Shown: positions 1 to 6,816 of the stretch, piece by piece
Layout: the number at the start of each line of letters is the position of its first letter
Numbering within the stretch: position 1 is the first letter of the stretch
DNA from: Bdellovibrionales bacterium
Lineage (GTDB): Bacteria > Bdellovibrionota > UBA2428
DNA length: 9,930 nucleotides
Reading direction: 5' to 3'
Assembly: GCA_018266335.1 (NCBI GenBank)
Contig: JAFEAR010000071.1
Location: 1-9,930 of the forward strand
Notes under the pieces: model-generated
The model's input: only the letters and a program-made list of their open reading frames with translations
Database searches by the model: none
Told to the model about the DNA's origin: nothing
Made by a program: the position numbers and the translations under genes

Positions 1-780
1 ACGGTGCAGGTGGCGGCCGCCGCGATTGTGACTTCGGCCGGCGTGGGCATCAAAATTCTCTATAATCCCTTCGCGGGCGATTACTTTTTGCATTCTCCGG
101 TCTGGGTTTGGTGCCTCACCATTGGTTGGATTGTGGTGGTCACTAACTCCATTAACCTCATTGATGGCCTCGACGGCTTAGCGAGCGGGGTGTGCTTTAT
201 TACCGCGAGCACGCTCTTCTTCATTGCGAAGGATTTGGGCAGTCCGCACCTGCCGTACTTTGCGCTGGGTTTGGCGGGGGCTTGCCTAGGTTTCCTGATT
301 TTCAATTTTTCTCCGGCCCGTATTTTTTTGGGCGACAGCGGATCCCTTTTTCTGGGCTTCCTGCTGGCCTGCTTGAGCATCATGGGCACGACCAAACGCT
401 CCACGGCGATCGTTATGTTTGGTCCGCCCCTTATTTTGGCGCTGCCGGTGGCGGACACTCTCTTCGCCGTGGTTCGCCGCTTTTTGCGCCGCGTGCAGAC
501 GGGCGAAATTCGGGGTTCAAACTGGGCGCAATTTCGGCGCAGCTTTTTTGTGCGCTTGCGCGAAGTTTTTCGGGCCGATCAGGAACACATTCACCATGGC
601 CTCCTCAAAATTGGGCTTAGTCATCGCCGGGCCGTTATTCTTCTGTATTGCGTGACGGCCGTTCTGGGAACCGCTGCTTATCGGGTGGCGGTAGAGGCAC
701 ATCTCTGGGGAACCGCCCTTATTTTTATTCTTCTCTCCACGGGCCTCTTTGTGATCCGCTACAAAGTCGGCCGGCGGTAG
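1..780 (+). CDS. WecA/TagO-type polyprenyl-phosphate sugar-1-phosphate transferase (C-terminal part, 5' truncated)
   Basis: This is the C-terminal 259 residues of an integral membrane enzyme of the MraY/WecA/TagO family, which moves a sugar-1-phosphate (often GlcNAc-1-P) from a UDP-sugar onto undecaprenyl phosphate. That step starts O-antigen, enterobacterial common antigen, teichoic acid or capsule synthesis. Counting from the first in-window codon, I see the Asp-rich motif NSINLIDGLDGLASG (49-63), FLGDSGSLFLGF (109-120), the PVADTLFAVVRR segment (149-160) and the HIHH motif (196-199) after a DQE. Hydrophobic segments lie between them and the end is a basic RYKVGRR tail. The frame is open to base 1, and the family's N-terminal helices are missing, so the true start is upstream; the GTG at 4 is not a credible start. 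The loop between VVRR and HIHH looks about 20-25 residues longer than usual. HIHH favours WecA/TagO over MraY. Exact sugar specificity cannot be read. Confidence 0.9.
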   Translation, partial: TVQVAAAAIVTSAGVGIKILYNPFAGDYFLHSPVWVWCLTIGWIVVVTNSINLIDGLDGLASGVCFITASTLFFIAKDLGSPHLPYFALGLAGACLGFLIFNFSPARIFLGDSGSLFLGFLLACLSIMGTTKRSTAIVMFGPPLILALPVADTLFAVVRRFLRRVQTGEIRGSNWAQFRRSFFVRLREVFRADQEHIHHGLLKIGLSHRRAVILLYCVTAVLGTAAYRVAVEAHLWGTALIFILLSTGLFVIRYKVGRR

Positions 781-782
781 GG

Positions 783-788
783 TACAAT
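783..788 (+). promoter_or_regulatory. Possible -10 box for the small gene (start at 797)
   Basis: TACAAT matches the sigma70 -10 consensus at five of six positions and lies in the 10-base gap between the wecA-like gene and the small secreted-protein gene. No good -35 is visible about 17 bases upstream. A transcript from it would begin near 795, just ahead of the in-frame ATG at 797, so it would only serve that start as a near-leaderless mRNA. It could be chance, since the operon reading from the upstream gene is also adequate. Confidence 0.25.
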
Positions 789-790
789 CA

Positions 791-1207
791 ATGACAATGA
801 AGCAGCGTATTGTAGCCGCCTTAATGCTCTTGGCCGTGACGAGCTCCTCGGTTGTCTCTTCTGTGGCCTTTGCGCAGGGAGCCGCCCCGGCTCCGGCTCC
901 GTCCAGTGGTTCGAGCGGTACGCCGGATTTCGATGCGCGCGACAGTGTGGGGACAATCCTGATTGCGGGTCTGGCGGGCGGTATTTTGGGCCTGTCCACT
1001 TTGTCCTTCTACGATAAGCCGCAGGACAACATTCGTAACATCACCATTGGTGCGGGCATCGGCATGATTGCCGCCGCGATTTACCTAACGGCCAACGTGG
1101 CCACGAACACCAAGGTCTCGCAGACGACGAGCTCGGGCCTGCCGAGCGGCGTGGCTCCCCTCGTGTCGACCGACTTCGGTGGACTGCTCTTCACCCAAAA
1201 CTTTTAG
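791..1207 (+). CDS. Small secreted/membrane protein of unknown function with signal peptide and two Gly-rich hydrophobic helices
   Basis: A 138-residue protein that I cannot assign to a characterised family. It has an N-terminal signal peptide (KQR, hydrophobic core, probable cleavage AFA|QG near residue 28/29), then a short Pro/Ala/Ser/Gly linker (30-45). Two glycine-rich hydrophobic stretches follow (about 53-72 and 84-103), separated by a polar turn FYDKPQDNIRN. The C-terminal tail is soluble and ends in Phe. The pattern suggests a helical hairpin in the inner membrane or envelope; it resembles small proteins I associate with Bdellovibrionota, but from memory only. It starts 10 bases after the wecA-like stop, so co-transcription is plausible, with AGGG (779-782) eight bases before the ATG at 791. 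An alternative start is the in-frame ATG at 797 (MKQRIVAAL), which lies eight bases after a TACAAT box. Confidence 0.75.
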   Translation: MTMKQRIVAALMLLAVTSSSVVSSVAFAQGAAPAPAPSSGSSGTPDFDARDSVGTILIAGLAGGILGLSTLSFYDKPQDNIRNITIGAGIGMIAAAIYLTANVATNTKVSQTTSSGLPSGVAPLVSTDFGGLLFTQNF

Positions 1208-1211
1208 AAAC

Positions 1212-1997
1212 TTATTTCTTCCAGGTAATAGGATTGCGGTCGGAGTTGGGTGGGAGCGTGAGCACTTCCACCCGATCTTCGAAGATCGCAATCGTGTGTT
1301 CGAACTGAGCCGAAAGCTTGCGGTCCTTGGTCACGACGGTCCAGCCGTCGTCATTTTTAAAATCCACTTCCCAGGTGCCCAGGTTCACCATGGGCTCCAC
1401 CGTAAAGACCATGCCCGGCTTAATCAGGGCGCCCGTGCCCTTGCGGCCAAAGTGCACGATGGGTGGGTCCTCGTGAAAGTTTTTGCCAATCCCGTGACCG
1501 CAGTAGTCGCGCACCACCGAAAAGCCTTTGCCCTCTACGAATTTTTGCACGGCTTCACCGATGTCTCCGGTGTGGGCGCCAGGTTTGGCGGCGTAAATGC
1601 CAATCCACAGGGCTTCTTCGGCGGCGGCCACCAGATCGCGCGCGGCGCGCGAAACTTTACCGATCGTGAAGGTTTTGGAGGTGTCTCCATGGTAGCCGTC
1701 TAGGTAGGTCGTGATGTCGAGGTTCACGATGTCGCCTTCCTTGAGCACGGTGTTGTCGGGAATGCCGTGGCAAACCACGTTGTTCACCGAGGTGCAGATG
1801 CTCTTGGGATAGCCTTTGTAGTTAAGGGGGCTTGGTTTGGCGCCGTTTTCCACGATGTAGTCGTGGCAGAGTTTGTCGAGTTCCAGCGTGGTGATGCCGG
1901 CTTTGACGTAGGGCTCAATGAAAGTCAGCACGGAGCCGGCCAGGCGGCAGCTTTTTTTCATGACCTCAACGTCCTGAGGAGTTTTGTAATGAATCAT
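1212..1997 (-). CDS. map: Methionine aminopeptidase, type I
   Basis: A 261-residue cytosolic metalloprotease that removes the initiator methionine from nascent proteins whose second residue is small. The five metal ligands of the pita-bread fold are all present: D94 (in NLDI), D105 (GDTSKTF), H168 (GHGIG), E201 (TVEPM) and E233 (SAQFEHT). The substrate-contacting H77 is in VVCHGIPD. Length and absence of an N-terminal extension fit the bacterial type Ia form. The ATG at 1997 is preceded by AGGTGA (complement of 2001-2006), so the start is well supported. The gene lies 34 bases downstream of PBP1A on the same strand with no obvious promoter of its own in the gap, so it is probably the second gene of that operon. 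Its stop is four bases from the stop of the convergent small gene, and I see no clear terminator hairpin there. Confidence 0.97.
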   Translation of the reverse strand: MIHYKTPQDVEVMKKSCRLAGSVLTFIEPYVKAGITTLELDKLCHDYIVENGAKPSPLNYKGYPKSICTSVNNVVCHGIPDNTVLKEGDIVNLDITTYLDGYHGDTSKTFTIGKVSRAARDLVAAAEEALWIGIYAAKPGAHTGDIGEAVQKFVEGKGFSVVRDYCGHGIGKNFHEDPPIVHFGRKGTGALIKPGMVFTVEPMVNLGTWEVDFKNDDGWTVVTKDRKLSAQFEHTIAIFEDRVEVLTLPPNSDRNPITWKK

Positions 1998-2010
1998 CGG
2001 TCACCTACCG
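1998..2010 (-). promoter_or_regulatory. map ribosome-binding site inside a tiny hairpin
   Basis: Reading the minus strand, CGGT-AGGTG-ACCG lies directly before the map ATG. The four-base arms (complement of 2007-2010 and of 1998-2001) can pair and put the Shine-Dalgarno core AGGTG in the loop. The purine-rich site fixes the map start at 1997. The hairpin itself is too short to be confidently functional. Confidence 0.4.
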
Positions 2011-2031
2011 TTGCAGAGTGAAAGTTAAAAA

Positions 2032-4572
2032 TTAAAGGTCGTTTCGGTAGAACTCATCCGAACTTACGCCTTCCTCGGACTGGTTGGTTCCAGGGCGCGA
2101 GTTTGAGGAAGCGGGCAAGTCCGGGTTGCCAGTAATTACCTTGGTTCTATTTACACTAACGGGGGTTGCCGAAGCTACTTTATCTTTGTCCGTGGGGGCC
2201 GGCGGCGTTTGGCCAGGGGCCGTTCCGTCGGCAAAGTATTCCGTAATCCGGCGGCGGGTTTTGGGCGTGGGCACGTCGCCGGTTTCTTCGTCAACCTGCG
2301 CTTGAATCACGCTGGGGGGAACTTCAAAGTCTTTAATCGGCAGGTTAGCCGTGGCGAGCTGCATGTATTGTAGCCAGATGGGGGCGGCAGCCCGGGCGCC
2401 CGTTTCGCTGCGACCCAGGGGGCGGTCTTCGTCGAAGCCCACCCAAACGCCCGTCACCATTTGTGGAATAAAGCCCATGAAGAGGGCATCTTTAGAGTCG
2501 CTCGTGGTGCCGGTTTTGCCGGCGGTGGGTCGGCCCAGCGCCTTTACGTACTGGCCCGTTCCGTTCTCTACGACCGAGCGCAGGAGGCTCGTGGTTAGGA
2601 AAGCCGTGGCCGGCGTAATGATTTGCTCCGGATTTTTGGGCGCCTGGTGTTCCTCGAGAATTTTTCCGTTGCGGTCTTCGATGCGCCGAATGGCGTGCAT
2701 CGGTAAGCGGGTTCCGCCGTCGGCGAACACGCCGTAAGCGCCCACGAGTTCTTCCAGGGTCATGCCCGAGCTTCCCAGCGCGAGGGAAAGATCCTGCGCT
2801 AAGTTCGATTTCACGCCCAGTTTGCGGGCAAAGTCGATGACCGGTTGAATTTTGAGGTACTGCAAAAGTTTAATCGTGGGAATGTTGCGCGAGTGCGTGA
2901 TGGCTTCGCGCAGCCGAGTGTCGCCGTAAAATTTGTCGCCGAAGTTGTCGGGCCGCCAAACTTTTTCGACCTGCGTTTTTTCGTCGTTGTCGCGGTACAC
3001 GATGGGCGAGTCCACGATGATCGTCGAAGGCGTTAGGCCGTTCTCCATGGCGCAGCCGTACACGAAGGGTTTGAAGGTCGACCCGGGCTGGCGCACGGCC
3101 TGCGTGGCGCGGTTGAATTCAGATTTCGTTACTGCAAAGTCGTAACCGCCCACCATGGCGAGGAGTTCGCCGTCGGGTACGCTGTAACTAAGCAGCGCGC
3201 CCTGCACGATCGGCTCCTGCGTCAGGAAGAATTCGTCCTTGCCGACTTCCAGGAAGCGCGGCTGAACGGTGACCACGTCGCCCTTCTGCAGTTCGCCGTA
3301 GGGGCTGCGGATAACTTTTTCGGCGTAAATTTCTTCGGGGTCAGATTCTGTCGCCCAAGAATAATCTTCGGGTTTGATGATGCCCTTGCGATTGCCCACC
3401 TGCACCACGAGCGCGCGTTTGCGTGCGTCTTTGTCCATGACCACGGCGTGGTAGTTCTTGCCCAATTGCAGAGGAGTGGGCTCCTTGTCCTTCGCGGGCG
3501 AAGTTAGTTCTCCTGTCGGCGTAAGGATGTTGTAGTCGAAAAATTCTTCCACGAGCTCACGGTGTTCATTGGCCAAGTACTTGGCGCGCTCTTCGGGGCC
3601 CTTAAGCGTCTTGGACGGTTTGCGCAGGCCGATGCGTTTGTCGAGGGCCAGCAATCCGGACTTGATTGCGTCCTGGGCCGCTTGCAGGGCGGGCATGCTC
3701 AGTGTGGTGTAAACCTTCAGTCCCTCGCCGTACACGGTGTCTGCACCGTACTTTTGAATCAGGTAGCGGCGAATATATTCCGTAGCGTAGGGTGCTGGGC
3801 TGGGAGCTTCGCGGCGACTGCGAATTTGGAGCGAAGCGTGCATGGCGGTGTCGTAGGCATCCTTCGTGATGCGATGACTTTCCAGCATGCGGCCCAGCAC
3901 GTAGCGCTGGCGTTGCATGGCGCCCTTCGGGTTTTGCGCCGGATTGTCGCGAGAGGGGGCGCGGGGCAGCCCTGCAAGCACGGCGGCTTCGGCCACGCTT
4001 AGCTCCTTGGCCGACTTGCCGAAGTAGGTTTGGGCGGCCGCCTCAATGCCGTACGCACCGTTGCCCAAGAAAATTTGGTTGAGATACAGGTTCAAAATAT
4101 CGGCCTTCGAGAGCGCGCGCTCCATACGGAAGGCGAGAATCACTTCCTTGATCTTACGGTCGATCGTGCGCTCCGGAGTGAGCAAAATAGATTTCGCCAC
4201 CTGCTGCGTGATGGTCGATCCGCCCTGGGCCGTGTGCCCGGCGCGCAGGTTACGGAGCGAAGCGCGCAGAATAGCTACGGGGTTCACTCCACGGTGAGTG
4301 AAAAACTCGTCGTCCTCGGCGGAAACGAAGGCGTCGATCACTGTCTTGGGCATGTCCTGCGGTTCAATGGTGAAACGACGCTCGGTGGAGAGTTCGAGCA
4401 GAACTTTATCGTCGCGATCGTAAATGCGCGTGACGAGTCGCGGTTGATAATTGCGAAGCGCATCGATGCTCGGCAAGTTACGGGAGTAGTGGGCCGTGAT
4501 GAGCGCAAGCGCCAGGATGCCCAAACCCAAGGACGAAAGAAATGCGATCGTGAGGTATTTCAACCACTTCAT
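2032..4572 (-). CDS. mrcA: Class A penicillin-binding protein 1A (bifunctional peptidoglycan glycosyltransferase/transpeptidase)
   Basis: An 846-residue inner-membrane enzyme that polymerises lipid II into glycan strands and cross-links the stem peptides in the periplasm. A short cytoplasmic start MKWLKY is followed by one membrane anchor (about 6-27). The GT51 domain (about 70-215) shows EDDEFFTHRG with catalytic E86, GGSTITQQ (117-124), RKIKE with the second catalytic E143, and LYLNQIFLG. A linker with KVYTTLSMPALQ (286-297) and an inserted domain (about 315-455) typical of PBP1A follow. The transpeptidase motifs are STFK (498-501, nucleophile S498), SRN (561-563) and KTG (686-688). ITEYFADGTAP near 776-786 precedes a Pro/Ser/Thr-rich, probably disordered tail. 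The frame is open up to 4737, but I choose the ATG at 4572 because the membrane anchor begins right after it, as in the family, and the upstream residues would be antisense to the oppA-like gene. No Shine-Dalgarno is visible. map follows in the same operon. Confidence 0.96.
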   Translation of the reverse strand: MKWLKYLTIAFLSSLGLGILALALITAHYSRNLPSIDALRNYQPRLVTRIYDRDDKVLLELSTERRFTIEPQDMPKTVIDAFVSAEDDEFFTHRGVNPVAILRASLRNLRAGHTAQGGSTITQQVAKSILLTPERTIDRKIKEVILAFRMERALSKADILNLYLNQIFLGNGAYGIEAAAQTYFGKSAKELSVAEAAVLAGLPRAPSRDNPAQNPKGAMQRQRYVLGRMLESHRITKDAYDTAMHASLQIRSRREAPSPAPYATEYIRRYLIQKYGADTVYGEGLKVYTTLSMPALQAAQDAIKSGLLALDKRIGLRKPSKTLKGPEERAKYLANEHRELVEEFFDYNILTPTGELTSPAKDKEPTPLQLGKNYHAVVMDKDARKRALVVQVGNRKGIIKPEDYSWATESDPEEIYAEKVIRSPYGELQKGDVVTVQPRFLEVGKDEFFLTQEPIVQGALLSYSVPDGELLAMVGGYDFAVTKSEFNRATQAVRQPGSTFKPFVYGCAMENGLTPSTIIVDSPIVYRDNDEKTQVEKVWRPDNFGDKFYGDTRLREAITHSRNIPTIKLLQYLKIQPVIDFARKLGVKSNLAQDLSLALGSSGMTLEELVGAYGVFADGGTRLPMHAIRRIEDRNGKILEEHQAPKNPEQIITPATAFLTTSLLRSVVENGTGQYVKALGRPTAGKTGTTSDSKDALFMGFIPQMVTGVWVGFDEDRPLGRSETGARAAAPIWLQYMQLATANLPIKDFEVPPSVIQAQVDEETGDVPTPKTRRRITEYFADGTAPGQTPPAPTDKDKVASATPVSVNRTKVITGNPDLPASSNSRPGTNQSEEGVSSDEFYRNDL

Positions 4573-4594
4573 TCGATGCTTAATATACCATCTT
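4573..4594. promoter_or_regulatory. 22-base divergent promoter region with back-to-back -10-like elements
   Basis: Only 22 bases separate the PBP1A start (4572, minus) from the oppA-like start (4595, plus). Minus strand: TGG-TATATT is an extended -10 (TGn plus a hexamer matching TATAAT at five of six) over complement 4590-4582, nine bases before the PBP1A ATG. Plus strand: TAATAT (4581-4586, four of six) sits eight bases before the oppA-like ATG. The two hexamers overlap almost completely. Initiation about seven bases downstream would give transcripts starting at or next to the ATG in both directions. No Shine-Dalgarno is present for either gene and no clear -35 was found. Inference from sequence only. 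Confidence 0.5.
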
Positions 4595-6211
4595 ATGAAG
4601 CAGGCTGTTTTCTTGGCGCTCGTTTCCACCCTCCTGATTTCGTGCGACAAAAAATCGGCGAACGATCCGCGGACCCTCCGTATGACCTTGGGGTCGGACC
4701 CCCCCGTGCTCGATCCCCAATTAGCGGACACGGGCATTTCGGTTTTTTTGTTGGATCAGGTTGCTTCCACGTTGTTCGCCTACGATGCGCAGCAAAACAT
4801 TCGCACGGCTGACGCAGAAAGTTATCAGTGGAATAACAATGGCAACGAGCTCCTAGTTAAGCTTCGCGGCGGGCTAACCTGGTCCGACGGCGCGCCCCTG
4901 CAGGCGTGTCAGTATCGCGACGCCATTCTGCGGGCTCTGGATCCCAAAACCCCCAGCAGCTTGGCCGATGTGCTCTTTGTGATTCGGGGTGCGGCGGCGT
5001 TCAAGGCCGGAAAGGGCAACGTTAAGAACCTGGGAGTTACCTGCAACGATGCCAAGGGGGAACTTCGTTTTCAAACGGAAACTCCTTACACCTCCAAACT
5101 CTTGCACGCTCTGGCCTTCGTGGTGTCGGCTCCGGTGCGTTTGGACGAAATCAAACGCCGCGGCAACAATTGGCTCTTGCCGGTCGGGGAAGGTGCTTCG
5201 GCTCAACCGGGGCTGGCGAGTGGAGCTTTTCGCATCAAAAGTTGGACGCACGATCGACGAGTGGTCCTGGAGTCACGGCAGCTGCACGAAAAGAATCTGC
5301 CCTCCGATCGTACTACGGGAGTGGACTTCGTGGACTTTGCCATCGTGAAGGACGGAATGAGCGCCTGGAACCTGTACTCTTCGGGCGACATCGATATTCT
5401 CGACGAGGTACCTACGCCACTGTTGCCTAAGGCGATGGGCCGTTCCGATCGGGTGAATGCGCCGTACTTCACCACGTACATGATTGGCTTTTCGCTGAGG
5501 GCGAACCCGGCGCTCCAGGACAAGCGGGTGCGACAGGCGCTGGCCTATTCCTTTAATCAGGACGAAGTGCCCCAGCTCTTGGGTGGAGGCGAAGAGGCGG
5601 CGAGGGGCTGGGTTCCGCCGCTCCTTTTACCCGAATCTATCCGTCCGCACGTTGCGCTTTACCAGCCGGAATTGGCGCGACGATTGCTGAAGGAGGCGGG
5701 CTACGGACCCAAGAAAAAACTGAAATTGAAATTAATTTATAACTCCGGCGAGCGACATCAGCTGCTTATGGAGCGGGCGGCCAACCAGTGGAAGTCGCAG
5801 CTCGGAGTGGAGGTCGAACTTAATCCGATGGAGTGGAAGGTTTACGTGGCGCGCGTAAAATCCGCGCCGGCCGATCTCTACCGCTACGCCTGGGCCGCCG
5901 TGTACCCGGACCCCGTGTTCTTTTTGGAATTGTTTTTGTCCGACAGTGCTAGCAACTTTGGGCACTGGTCGAATGCGGACTTCGATCGGCTGGTGAGGCA
6001 ATTGTCCACGGTTGCGGTTGATCGTCGAGATGCAGCGTTTTGGAAGGACGTCGAGCGGGCGCAAAAAATTCTGGTGAGTGAGGATCCCGGCGTTGTTCCG
6101 CTCTATCACTACGTGCGAAACGCGTTGGTGAATCCGGGGGTGAAGGGGCTAGAGTTCAACTGGCGGGGAATGGGTTACTTGCGCAGCGTGCGCAAGGAGA
6201 GTGCGCGATAA
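4595..6211 (+). CDS. OppA/MppA-like peptide-binding lipoprotein (ABC transporter family 5 solute-binding protein)
   Basis: A 538-residue exported lipoprotein of the SBP_bac_5 family, whose members bind oligopeptides and deliver them to an Opp/Dpp-type permease. The signal peptide MKQAVFLALVSTLLIS ends in a lipobox with Cys at 17. Asp at +2 (D18) would favour inner-membrane retention if the enterobacterial Lol rule applies. Family landmarks are GSDPPVLDPQLA (33-44), LTWSDGAPL (94-102) followed by an ILRALDP, AWAAVYPDPVFFLELFL, and the C-terminal VVPLYHYVRNALVNPGVKG. The last closely resembles the PVYYYVNARLVKP region of E. coli OppA and MppA. The frame is open upstream to 4496, but that stretch lacks a signal peptide and overlaps PBP1A, so the ATG at 4595 is chosen. 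No permease or ATPase gene is in the window, so it is an orphan here. Its last 37 bases overlap the convergent PAP2 gene. The ligand is unknown. Confidence 0.92.
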   Translation: MKQAVFLALVSTLLISCDKKSANDPRTLRMTLGSDPPVLDPQLADTGISVFLLDQVASTLFAYDAQQNIRTADAESYQWNNNGNELLVKLRGGLTWSDGAPLQACQYRDAILRALDPKTPSSLADVLFVIRGAAAFKAGKGNVKNLGVTCNDAKGELRFQTETPYTSKLLHALAFVVSAPVRLDEIKRRGNNWLLPVGEGASAQPGLASGAFRIKSWTHDRRVVLESRQLHEKNLPSDRTTGVDFVDFAIVKDGMSAWNLYSSGDIDILDEVPTPLLPKAMGRSDRVNAPYFTTYMIGFSLRANPALQDKRVRQALAYSFNQDEVPQLLGGGEEAARGWVPPLLLPESIRPHVALYQPELARRLLKEAGYGPKKKLKLKLIYNSGERHQLLMERAANQWKSQLGVEVELNPMEWKVYVARVKSAPADLYRYAWAAVYPDPVFFLELFLSDSASNFGHWSNADFDRLVRQLSTVAVDRRDAAFWKDVERAQKILVSEDPGVVPLYHYVRNALVNPGVKGLEFNWRGMGYLRSVRKESAR

Positions 6212-6816
6212 GCGGGAGCAATCCCGCGCGCAAGGGCCACGCCAAGCATCCAGCCCAGAGCTACATCGAGCGGATGATGTTGACCGAAGAGCACACGGCT
6301 AGCTCCAATGAGCATGACCCACAAAAAGAAAACACCGAAGAAGAGTCGTTCTTGCCGAAGTGAATCATCGCCAAAGGCAATGTGGAGCAAGGCAAATCCA
6401 AAGGCAGCGTTGAAGGCGTGGTTCGAGGGGCAAGCGAGCGCCGGACTGTAGGGAGAAGACGAGTTAAAAAAGTTTACATGTGGCTTGAGGCGTCCAATGA
6501 CCACCTTGAGTAGAGAGGAAACTAAATCCGACACGCCCAGGCAGGCTACATAGAGGGCCACCAGCTGAGCTTGAGTGCGCCAGGGTTTGGAGCGGCGGCG
6601 CGAAATCCACAGGGCGGCGGCGCCCAGCAGCCCAAGACAAAGCAAAATACCGAGGTCCGCTTCGGTCAACCAACGAAATTCTTTCCAGGGGCTCATCTGC
6701 ATCTGGGCAGGAGTGAGTTCTAGTCGGCGCTGGAGCGCTTGGTCGGCGGTGGCAATCGATTGCGGAATATATTGCCACAGCCCATTCGGCGTGGAGCGCG
6801 TTTCAAGCGGATTCAA
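6175..6816 (-). CDS. PAP2-superfamily membrane phosphatase
   Basis: A polytopic membrane phosphatase of the type-2 phosphatidic acid phosphatase superfamily, which includes undecaprenyl-pyrophosphate, phosphatidylglycerol-phosphate and lipid A phosphatases. Numbering from the TTG at 6816 (213 residues), motif C1 is KVVIGRLKP (104-112), with Lys where the KX6RP consensus has Arg. C2 is CPSNHAF (PSxH, 130-133). C3 is SRVLFGQHHPLD (173-184), a perfect SRx5Hx3D. Several hydrophobic helices surround the motifs. A TTG at 6846 would add ten residues but has no ribosome site; the TTG at 6816 is preceded by GGAGG (complement of 6821-6825) four bases away, so I prefer it. That start overlaps the upstream ligase-like gene by 14 bases, suggesting translational coupling. 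The substrate is probably a polyprenyl or lipid A phosphate given the neighbours, which is inference. Confidence 0.88.
   Translation of the reverse strand: MNPLETRSTPNGLWQYIPQSIATADQALQRRLELTPAQMQMSPWKEFRWLTEADLGILLCLGLLGAAALWISRRRSKPWRTQAQLVALYVACLGVSDLVSSLLKVVIGRLKPHVNFFNSSSPYSPALACPSNHAFNAAFGFALLHIAFGDDSLRQERLFFGVFFLWVMLIGASRVLFGQHHPLDVALGWMLGVALARGIAPAYRALSLRTLRK
6179..6195. terminator. Perfect 7-bp hairpin in the convergent overlap
   Basis: TTGCGCA (6179-6185) and TGCGCAA (6189-6195) form a perfect stem around a GCG loop. It lies inside the 37-base overlap of the oppA-like and PAP2 genes, just ahead of the oppA-like stop at 6209. It works on both strands but has no T-run after it, so it is at best a weak or Rho-assisted terminator or a 3'-end stabiliser. 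Confidence 0.35.
6212..6227. terminator. Perfect 6-bp hairpin with GCAA tetraloop directly after the oppA-like stop
   Basis: GCGGGA (6212-6217) and TCCCGC (6222-6227) pair around GCAA, a GNRA-type tetraloop in the plus-strand RNA. It starts on the base after the TAA of the oppA-like gene, where a 3'-end hairpin would be expected, but it is followed by GC-rich sequence rather than a T-run. On the minus strand it lies inside the PAP2 coding region. Termination or mRNA stabilisation is inferred. Confidence 0.4.

Noticed and set aside
1192..1252. Inverted repeat CACCCAA (1192-1198) and TTGGGTG (1246-1252) across the convergent stops
   Set aside because: Seven-base arms about 47 bases apart, each inside a coding region and with no T-run, are compatible with chance; not called a terminator.
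1179..1703. 174-codon plus-strand open frame antisense to map
   Set aside because: It is opposite the complete map gene with all metal ligands present, and its translation shows no family features.
4496..4594. Upstream extension of the oppA-like gene to an ATG at 4496
   Set aside because: The extra 33 residues would bury the lipoprotein signal peptide and overlap the PBP1A N-terminus; the signal peptide begins exactly at the ATG at 4595.
4573..4737. Upstream extension of PBP1A to 4737
   Set aside because: The 55 extra residues lack PBP1A resemblance and are antisense to the oppA-like N-terminus; the usual membrane anchor begins at the 4572 start.
4030..4812. Long open frame on the plus strand antisense to the PBP1A start region
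   Set aside because: It lies almost wholly opposite well-conserved PBP1A sequence, reads as low-complexity Arg/Gly/Val-rich protein without a recognisable motif, and has no ribosome site.
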